NCBI GenBank assembly: GCA_031548545.1
Contig: JAVBQY010000001.1
Span: forward strand, 62,001-126,000
Length of the DNA: 64,000 bases
Source: UBA932 sp031548545
Lineage (GTDB): Bacteria; Bacteroidota; Bacteroidia; Bacteroidales; UBA932
Reading direction: 5' to 3'
Shown here: one piece after another, positions 58,413-64,000 of the stretch
Layout: the number at the start of each line of letters is the position of its first letter
How positions within the stretch are numbered: position 1 is the first letter of the stretch
The notes under the pieces: model-generated
What the model was told of the DNA's origin: nothing
Seen by the model: only the letters and a program-made list of their open reading frames with translations
Databases searched by the model: none
Made by a program: the position numbers and the translations under genes

Positions 58413-59813
58413 CTATCTGGATTTCTTGCGCACCCGTGAGGTGGGGATATTCAACTGTTCCCGATACTTAGCAATGGTACGGCGGGCAAAATTAAAGCCT
58501 TCTTTTTTCATCATCTCGGCGAGTTCCTCATCGGACAGGGGCTTAGTTTTGTCTTCGTTATCAATCAGCTCTGCGAGGAGTTTTTTGATGTTGCGAATGG
58601 ATACCTCTTCACCCGTATCACTGGTAGCGCCTTCGGAGAAGAACTGTTTCAGGGCAAAAATACCAAAGTGGGTCTGGATGTATTTGCTGGTAACCACCCG
58701 CGAAATGGTAGAAATATCAAGGCTGGTACGGAGCGCTATGTGTTTTAAGGCCATGGGGCGCAACAAACTTTCATCGCCTTCGAGAAAATAATCATGTTGG
58801 TAGTCCAAGATGGCCTGCATGGTACGCATAAGCGTATCCTGCCGCTGCCTGAGGGCGTCGATAAACCATTTGGCCGATTCGATTTTTTGCTTCAGGAAGA
58901 TCACGGTATCCTTGTCTTGCCGGGTCTTAGCCCGCTCTTCACGCTTCAATATGTCCTGATAACGCTGGCTGATGCAGAGGTCAGGAATGGAGTAACGCGG
59001 CATGGTCAGGCTGAACTCCCCATTGCGGATTTCCAGGAAGAAATCCGGCACGACATGAATGGAACGGTCGTCGCTATTGTCTATACTGGCGCCGGGCTTG
59101 GGATTGAGGTGCACAATCATTGACAAAGCCTCCTTGAATTCCTCATCAGTCAATCCCAGGCTGGCTTTTACTTTGTCATAATACCGGTTACTGAATGCTT
59201 CAAATTGCTCCGATAATATGCGGACCGCTGTTTTTATAGCGGGGCTTTGTGTCTTGCTGTTCAACTGGATCAACAGGCATTCCTGCAGATTGCGCGCCGC
59301 CACCCCTACGGGTTCAAAGTGCTGGATGGTTTTAAGGATTTGTTCCAGCTCTTCTTCCGAGCTTTCTATATTCAGGCGGAAAGCGATATCATCCGCCAAG
59401 GCGCTCAGGTCACGGCGCAGGTAACCGTCATCGTCAAGGCTGCGGATAAGGTATAAGGCCAGGGTGTAGTGCGGTTCCGTCAGGTTCGTATACCCCAATT
59501 GCATTTCCAATTGTTCGTGCAGTGTTTCTTTGACCGACAGGGTGGGAAAATCCGTAAGGGAAGAAGAAGAGGAGGAAAAAGAGTTATAGGGTTTGGCCGA
59601 AGATTCATGGCTCACATAGTCTTCAATGCTAACATTTCCGGTATCCTCATCACTATCTGTCTGTTTGACCTCTTCAAGGGCCGGATTTTCTTCCAGCTCT
59701 TTCTCTACCCGTTGCTCCAGTTGTAATACCGGCATTTGTAACATCCGGATCACCTGTACTTGTTTGGGCGAGAGTTTTTGCTGTAAAGATTGTTGAAGGA
59801 CTTGTTTGAGCAT
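58413..59813 (-). CDS. rpoN: RNA polymerase sigma-54 factor
   Basis: A 466-residue sigma-54. The Gln-rich activator-interaction region is at the start (LQQSLQQKLSPKQVQVIRML), the core-binding part is central, and the RpoN box is near the end (ARRTIAKYREQLNIPTSRVR). It directs transcription that needs AAA+ activators. No such activator is encoded in the window, so its targets are elsewhere. A TATCTTTG box precedes it. Confidence 0.96.
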   Translation of the reverse strand: MLKQVLQQSLQQKLSPKQVQVIRMLQMPVLQLEQRVEKELEENPALEEVKQTDSDEDTGNVSIEDYVSHESSAKPYNSFSSSSSSLTDFPTLSVKETLHEQLEMQLGYTNLTEPHYTLALYLIRSLDDDGYLRRDLSALADDIAFRLNIESSEEELEQILKTIQHFEPVGVAARNLQECLLIQLNSKTQSPAIKTAVRILSEQFEAFSNRYYDKVKASLGLTDEEFKEALSMIVHLNPKPGASIDNSDDRSIHVVPDFFLEIRNGEFSLTMPRYSIPDLCISQRYQDILKREERAKTRQDKDTVIFLKQKIESAKWFIDALRQRQDTLMRTMQAILDYQHDYFLEGDESLLRPMALKHIALRTSLDISTISRVVTSKYIQTHFGIFALKQFFSEGATSDTGEEVSIRNIKKLLAELIDNEDKTKPLSDEELAEMMKKEGFNFARRTIAKYREQLNIPTSRVRKKSR

Positions 59814-59835
59814 GACTTTGTCTTTATAACCAAGG

Positions 59836-59843
59836 CAAAGATA
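59836..59843 (-). promoter_or_regulatory. -7 box of rpoN
   Basis: Minus-strand TATCTTTG lies 22 bp before the rpoN start, in the 36-bp gap after the methyltransferase gene. The -33 part is weak. Confidence 0.5.
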
Positions 59844-59849
59844 AGCATT

Positions 59850-60380
59850 TTATCTTAATTTAGCGACCAGGTCCCACAAAATCACGCCTATGCTAACCGA
59901 TACATTTAAAGAGTGTTTCGTACCATGCTGAGGAATCTCCAAGACCATATCGCAGCGGTCTACCACCTCTTGCCGCACTCCTTTTACCTCGTTGCCAAAT
60001 ACTAAAGCATATTTATGGCCCTTTTCCAGATAAAAATCATGCAACATCACACTATTTTCGGCCTGTTCCACGGCAAGCAGGGTGTAGCCTTCGGCCTGCA
60101 GCCGGTCAAGGGCGGACAGCGTATCTGCTTCGTAGCGCCAGCAAACCGTATCTTCGGCCCCCAGGGCGGATTTATGGATTTCGGCGCTGGGCGGTACGGC
60201 GCAAATACCGCAAAGGTAAATTTGCTCCACACGAAAGGCGTCGGCCGTACGGAAAGCGGCGCCAATATTGTGCTGGCTGCGGACATTGTCCAACACCAGG
60301 GCTAAAGGAGCCTTCTGCGCGGCTTTAAAGGCCTCGGGAGTCAGGCGGTCCAGTTCGCTGTTTAAAAGTTTGCGGGACAT
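59850..60380 (-). CDS. SpoU/TrmH-family RNA 2'-O-methyltransferase
   Basis: A 176-residue knotted (SPOUT) SAM-dependent methyltransferase. Motifs 1-3 are visible: LDNVRSQHNIGAAFRTADAF, LVFGNEVKGVRQEV and LEIPQHGTKHSLNVSVSIGV. It modifies ribose in tRNA or rRNA; the exact site cannot be read from sequence. It lacks an added N-terminal substrate-binding domain. It follows rpiB by 7 bp and probably shares its transcript. Confidence 0.9.
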   Translation of the reverse strand: MSRKLLNSELDRLTPEAFKAAQKAPLALVLDNVRSQHNIGAAFRTADAFRVEQIYLCGICAVPPSAEIHKSALGAEDTVCWRYEADTLSALDRLQAEGYTLLAVEQAENSVMLHDFYLEKGHKYALVFGNEVKGVRQEVVDRCDMVLEIPQHGTKHSLNVSVSIGVILWDLVAKLR

Positions 60381-60387
60381 ATCAATT

Positions 60388-60828
60388 TCAGCAGGAAATT
60401 TTCTCTACCCGCCGTTCATGCCTTCCGCCCTCAAAGGCGGCGGTGAAAAATTGCAGGAGTATTTCCTGCGCCGTGGCGTTATCAATAAAACGGGTGGGCA
60501 ATACACAAATGTTAGCGTTGTTGTGGTTACGGGTGAGGCGGGCAATCTCCGGAATCCAGCACAGCGCCGCGCGGATACCCGCATGTTTGTTCAGTGTCAT
60601 GGCCATGCCTTCTCCGGAACCGCAAAGCCCCACGCCGATTGCCAGCTCTCCGTTTTCTACGGCGCGGGCCAGCGGGTGGGCTACATCCGGATAGTCCATG
60701 CTATCCACCGAATGGGTGCCGAAGTCTTTCACCTCAATACCCTGTTGTTGCAACCAGGCTTTAATGAATTCTTTTTGTTCAAAGCCGGCATGATCTGCGG
60801 CTATTCCTATGGTTTTATACGGTATCAT
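60388..60828 (-). CDS. rpiB: Ribose-5-phosphate isomerase B
   Basis: A 146-residue RpiB/LacAB-type isomerase that interconverts ribose 5-phosphate and ribulose 5-phosphate. Motifs are GIAADHAGFEQKE, the active-site cysteine region GVGLCGSGEGM and HNNANICVLPTRF. The ATG at 60828 matches the family start; the longer frame from 60900 would overlap the upstream gene and extend the N-terminus without support. A -7 box ends only 4 nt before this ATG. Confidence 0.95.
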   Translation of the reverse strand: MIPYKTIGIAADHAGFEQKEFIKAWLQQQGIEVKDFGTHSVDSMDYPDVAHPLARAVENGELAIGVGLCGSGEGMAMTLNKHAGIRAALCWIPEIARLTRNHNNANICVLPTRFIDNATAQEILLQFFTAAFEGGRHERRVEKISC

Positions 60829-60832
60829 ACCA

Positions 60833-60840
60833 CAAAGGTA
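60833..60840 (-). promoter_or_regulatory. -7 box of rpiB, directly at the start codon
   Basis: Minus-strand TACCTTTG ends 4 nt before the rpiB ATG, which predicts a leaderless or nearly leaderless message. It lies in the 19-bp gap after the PAP2 gene. Confidence 0.5.
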
Positions 60841-60847
60841 GATAATT

Positions 60848-61723
60848 TTACGCCTCCTCCAAACTTTTCCCGGCAACCCTCCGCCACCACTTCTCCCCAC
60901 CCCAATACAGCAGCGGTGCGGTAAGTAATCCGCCGATTACATCTATCAGGTAATGCGCTTTGATGTATACGGTGGAGGCGATAAGTAGTAGGGCTATAGG
61001 CAGCAGGCAGTAACACAGCTTACGCCCGTTGTTGAAAAACAGGATAAGCAGGCAGGTCACCGTAATGCCCACGTGCGAGCTGGGGAAAGCGCCGGTGGGC
61101 TTCTCTCCCATTTCCTGCAGGAAAACCATAAGGGCGCGGAAGGGCTTGGTGTAAGCCGTGGCATTGTCGGGCGCCGGAAAATAAAATTGCGGGCCCATCA
61201 CCGGGATGAAAATAAAAATAAGGTAATAGGCAAAGAAAGCGAACATCAGGATAAAGGCGGCCTTGAAACCGCTCTCCCTGCGTTTCACGCAAAGGCTCAC
61301 CACCGTACCGGCAATGATGAAATAGTAAGACAGGTAGGCAAAGTTCATCAGTTCGTTCATCCAGCCCCAGGGCACCAGGCGGCTGAATTCCAGGCTGGGC
61401 TGACAACCGAACCAGGCGGTGTCTATATCCATAAAGAATTGATCCAGGTTGCCAAAAAAGCAACTATGGATGTAGTAGGTTTCGGGATACCAATAGGCAA
61501 TCAATGCCAGTGGCCATAATTGGCGGATAAGCGTCGTGAACTTGTTTGCCGTAAACTGCGCCAGCAATAAAACACCGACGATCACCAAAACACGCATGCC
61601 CAGCAAACGCAATAATACTCCCGGGTCAGTGGCGCCGGGCCATAGCAGGTATAATGCTGTGCATACGGCATAAAGCAGTGTCAACCCTTCAATAGGGTAT
61701 AATTTGGGAAGGCGCAGGGCCAT
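60848..61723 (-). CDS. PAP2-superfamily membrane protein, putative sphingolipid head-group enzyme
   Basis: A 291-residue membrane protein with about six hydrophobic helices. The PAP2/inositol-phosphorylceramide-synthase-like motifs are GAFPSSHVGIT and the closing AHYLIDVIGG, giving the two catalytic histidines and the aspartate. Such enzymes either hydrolyse lipid phosphates or transfer a phospho-head-group to ceramide. Its position 2 bp after a GNAT-like gene that itself follows serine palmitoyltransferase favours a role in dihydroceramide or phosphosphingolipid synthesis. The donor (inositol, ethanolamine or other) cannot be told. Confidence 0.8.
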   Translation of the reverse strand: MALRLPKLYPIEGLTLLYAVCTALYLLWPGATDPGVLLRLLGMRVLVIVGVLLLAQFTANKFTTLIRQLWPLALIAYWYPETYYIHSCFFGNLDQFFMDIDTAWFGCQPSLEFSRLVPWGWMNELMNFAYLSYYFIIAGTVVSLCVKRRESGFKAAFILMFAFFAYYLIFIFIPVMGPQFYFPAPDNATAYTKPFRALMVFLQEMGEKPTGAFPSSHVGITVTCLLILFFNNGRKLCYCLLPIALLLIASTVYIKAHYLIDVIGGLLTAPLLYWGGEKWWRRVAGKSLEEA

Positions 61724-61725
61724 AA

Positions 61726-62859
61726 CTAAATGTTTTCTTTGATGAAACAGCGGGTGCGGAACAGGAATTCTTTTTCGTAGTTATCCCAGATGCCTACGGC
61801 ATTGGTATTGGTCTCCAACTGTGAGGAGGAGATGGCTATTTTCACGTTGTGCCTGATGTAGGATTTATTCATCGCTACGTAATACAGCGAATGAATACCC
61901 CGGTGTTGCCAGTCGGGGTGTACGCCGTTGACATACAAATCTATTTCCGAGTACTTGTTCAGCGCACGGAGGATATGAATGAAGCCAAAGGGGAATAGTT
62001 TTCCTTTAGCTTTCTGGAAGGCCCTGGATAAGGTGGGCATACTCAGTCCGAAGCCTACAACGTCATCTTTCTCATCAACAATAAAACAGGCCAGTTCCGG
62101 GCGGAGAAATGAGAGATAAGACTTGATATAGTAATCAATCTGACGGGGCAGCAACTTAACGAAACCGTGAATCCCTCCCTCATCGAAAGCGGTATTCATC
62201 GTTTCAAAAAATTTATGCGCATAGGGCAGTACGTCTTTGCGCTTATTGAATACCAAGACTTTCAACTTGTATTTTTCGGCAATCAGTTTATTGATCCGCT
62301 CTACCTTCTCGGGGACGTCCTGCGAGGCGTTGAAACGATACTGCAGCCAGTCGACTACTTTTTTGTAGCCGTGCTTGTCTAAGTGTACAGGATAGTAAGG
62401 ATAGTTGTACGGGCTGATAATGGGCGGCAGGTGTTCGAATCCCTCCACCAGCATGCCCTGATGGTCAAAATCCGTAAAGCCCATGGGGCCCTGCACGGCC
62501 GTCATGCCCTTGCTTTTGGCCCAGGCCTCAGCCGTCTTCAGCAGGGCGCCGGAAACTTCTTCGTCATCAATGAAGTCTATCCAGCCGAAACGCGCTACCC
62601 GGTTATTGTATTTCTCGTTGGCCCGATGGCTGATCATGGCGGCGATCCGCCCTACCAGCTTGTCGTTCTTATAGGCCAGAAAATAAGCTGACTCACAAGC
62701 GCCGTTGTCAAACGACGGATTACTGTCTTTCGACAGGGTTTTCTTCTCGTCCGCTATCAAAGGCGGAACCCAGGTAGGATGCCCTTTATAAAGCTCAAAG
62801 GGAAATTTAATGAATTGTTTTAACTCCTTGGCGGTTTTTACCTCTTTGATGCTTACCAT
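61726..62859 (-). CDS. GNAT-like protein linked to serine palmitoyltransferase
   Basis: A 377-residue soluble protein with an N-terminal part (TAKELKQFIKFPFELYKGHP, TWVPPL) and a C-terminal GNAT-like acetyltransferase fold (ACFIVDEKDDVVGFGLSMP, EIDLYVNGVHPDWQHRGIHS). I recall this family as a frequent neighbour of serine palmitoyltransferase in Bacteroidales. An acyl-CoA- or acyl-ACP-dependent N-acylation in ceramide synthesis would fit the context, but this is inference. It is 10 bp after the SPT gene and 2 bp before the PAP2 gene. Confidence 0.78.
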   Translation of the reverse strand: MVSIKEVKTAKELKQFIKFPFELYKGHPTWVPPLIADEKKTLSKDSNPSFDNGACESAYFLAYKNDKLVGRIAAMISHRANEKYNNRVARFGWIDFIDDEEVSGALLKTAEAWAKSKGMTAVQGPMGFTDFDHQGMLVEGFEHLPPIISPYNYPYYPVHLDKHGYKKVVDWLQYRFNASQDVPEKVERINKLIAEKYKLKVLVFNKRKDVLPYAHKFFETMNTAFDEGGIHGFVKLLPRQIDYYIKSYLSFLRPELACFIVDEKDDVVGFGLSMPTLSRAFQKAKGKLFPFGFIHILRALNKYSEIDLYVNGVHPDWQHRGIHSLYYVAMNKSYIRHNVKIAISSSQLETNTNAVGIWDNYEKEFLFRTRCFIKENI

Positions 62860-62869
62860 ACGGGGGTAT

Positions 62870-64000
62870 TTATTTGATAATTTCCAATTGACGTCCCAGC
62901 TTATGCATTTTTTCCAACGCCATTTCCAATTGCGGACGCGTATGGGTTGCCATGAGGGAGAAACGGATCAGGGTAGACTCGTTATTTACCGCAGGCGACA
63001 CTACCGGATTTACGAATAAACCATCTTCCAGCGCCATTTTGGTGAAGAGGAAGGTCTTGTGGTTATCACGGATATACAAGGGAATAATCGGTGAGCAGGT
63101 ATGTCCCGTATCCCAACCCATATTACGGAAAGCGTCCAGACAGAAGCGGGTATTGTCCCACAGGCGTTCCATACGCTCGGGTTCGCTGATCATGATGTCC
63201 AGGGCGGCCAGGGCGCTGGCGGCTGAGGCCGGCGTAATACTGGCGCTGAAAATCAATGAGCGTGACGTATGTTTGATGAGGTTGATCGTATCGGCGTCAG
63301 CAGCGATAAAACCACCGATGGAAGCCAGGGACTTGCTGAACGTACCCATGATGATGTCCACCTTGTCGGTAAGCCCGAAGTGCGATGAAGCGCCGCGGCC
63401 CTGCTCGCCGATCACCCCCAGGGAGTGGGCGTCATCAACCATGATATTGGCATTGTATTTTTCGGCCAGGCGTACGATTTCAGGCAGGTTGGCGATATCA
63501 CCTTCCATACTGAAAATACCGTCCACGACAATCAGCTTAACTTTATCGGCTTCGCAACGTTCCAGCACTTTCTCCAGAGATTCCATATCATTGTGCCGGA
63601 ACTTTAATGTTTTGGCAAAGGACAGGCGGGAGGCTTCTATGATAGAAGCATGGTCCAGCTCATCAAGGATGATATAGTCATTCCGGAAAGTCACGGTAGG
63701 GATGGCACCGAGATTGGATTGGAAGCCGGTACTGTACACCAGGGCGCCGTCTTTACCCACAAATTGGGCCAGGCGGTTTTCCAACTCAATATGGATGTCC
63801 AGGGTACCATTCAGAAAACGGGAGCCGGCACAACCGGAACCATATTTTTCAACGGCCTTGATGGCGGCTTCTTTCACCTTGGGATGATTGGTGAGGCCCA
63901 GATAGCTATTGGAGCCGAACATCAATACCCTTCGCCCGTCTATGGTTACTTCAGCATCTTGTTCCGATTGAATGGCACGGTAGTACGGGTACACTCCCGC
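62870..64000 (-). CDS. spt: Serine palmitoyltransferase (5' end outside window)
   Basis: The frame is open to the last base of the window (AGVYPYYRAIQSEQD at the visible N-terminal end), so the true start lies outside; the GTG at 63994 is internal. This PLP enzyme of the alpha-oxoamine synthase family condenses serine with an acyl thioester to a 3-keto-sphinganine. Motifs are MFGSNSYLGLTNHP, GSRFLNGTLDIH, DDAHSLGVIGEQGRG and the PLP-lysine region MGTFSKSLASIGGF. About 20 N-terminal residues are missing compared with the usual 395. KBL and BioF belong to the same superfamily, but the N-terminal YPYYRAIQSEQD sequence and the neighbours favour SPT. Confidence 0.9.
   Translation of the reverse strand, partial: AGVYPYYRAIQSEQDAEVTIDGRRVLMFGSNSYLGLTNHPKVKEAAIKAVEKYGSGCAGSRFLNGTLDIHIELENRLAQFVGKDGALVYSTGFQSNLGAIPTVTFRNDYIILDELDHASIIEASRLSFAKTLKFRHNDMESLEKVLERCEADKVKLIVVDGIFSMEGDIANLPEIVRLAEKYNANIMVDDAHSLGVIGEQGRGASSHFGLTDKVDIIMGTFSKSLASIGGFIAADADTINLIKHTSRSLIFSASITPASAASALAALDIMISEPERMERLWDNTRFCLDAFRNMGWDTGHTCSPIIPLYIRDNHKTFLFTKMALEDGLFVNPVVSPAVNNESTLIRFSLMATHTRPQLEMALEKMHKLGRQLEIIK

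Overview
The window reads as chromosomal DNA of a fermentative, anaerobic member of the Bacteroidota, most likely Bacteroidales. The evidence is two SusC/SusD pairs, a Bacteroidetes-type ECF sigma/FecR pair, the Bacteroidetes form of RNA polymerase omega, a serine palmitoyltransferase, a DUF4835/PorD-type protein, and repeated TAnnTTTG (-7) promoter elements. Genus cannot be set from sequence alone. I saw no IS element, prophage, CRISPR array or rRNA; one tRNA gene is present.

Layout. 1-4391: end of a PduO-type cobalamin adenosyltransferase, a DUF2795 protein, a Cys-rich lipoprotein, tilS, lipA and lipB. 4517-12330: an ECF sigma/anti-sigma-controlled SusC(STN)/SusD locus ending in a TlpA-like lipoprotein. 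12320-21875 (minus): a ten-gene lysine-fermentation operon (CoA-transferase A, kal, kce, kdd, kamA, P-loop accessory protein, kamD, kamE, CoA-transferase B, thiolase) behind a good -33/-7 promoter, with a leader of about 190 nt that can encode a 30-residue peptide. 22193-28004: an AsmA-like protein, a YfcC-type permease and a DUF1254/DUF1214 lipoprotein.

28149-40692 (minus): a polysaccharide utilization locus with SusC, SusD, a LamG lipoprotein, two GH144-like glucanases, a GH3 glucosidase and a phosphodiesterase carrying an inserted LamG domain. A one-component membrane regulator (41009-43864) is transcribed divergently. The enzymes suggest beta-1,2-glucan, possibly phosphoglycerol-decorated, as substrate. 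43867-48674 (minus): a five-gene [FeFe]-hydrogenase locus that pairs a catalytic-type enzyme with a PAS-containing sensory-type hydrogenase, a SpoIIE/PP2C-like phosphatase and two small 2Fe-2S proteins.

48821-64000: tRNA-Pro(GGG), trxB, then a housekeeping run (bamD, omega, coaBC, DUF4835, recN, nagB-like, TonB-like), lpxK, upp, rpoN, a SpoU methyltransferase, rpiB, and a probable sphingolipid set (PAP2 protein, GNAT-like protein, serine palmitoyltransferase cut by the window edge).

How the parts fit (inference): lysine is fermented through B12-, PLP- and SAM-dependent steps to acetate and butyrate precursors. Excess reductant could leave as H2, with the sensory hydrogenase and phosphatase reporting redox or H2 state. 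The two Sus-type loci import external polymers or other ligands.
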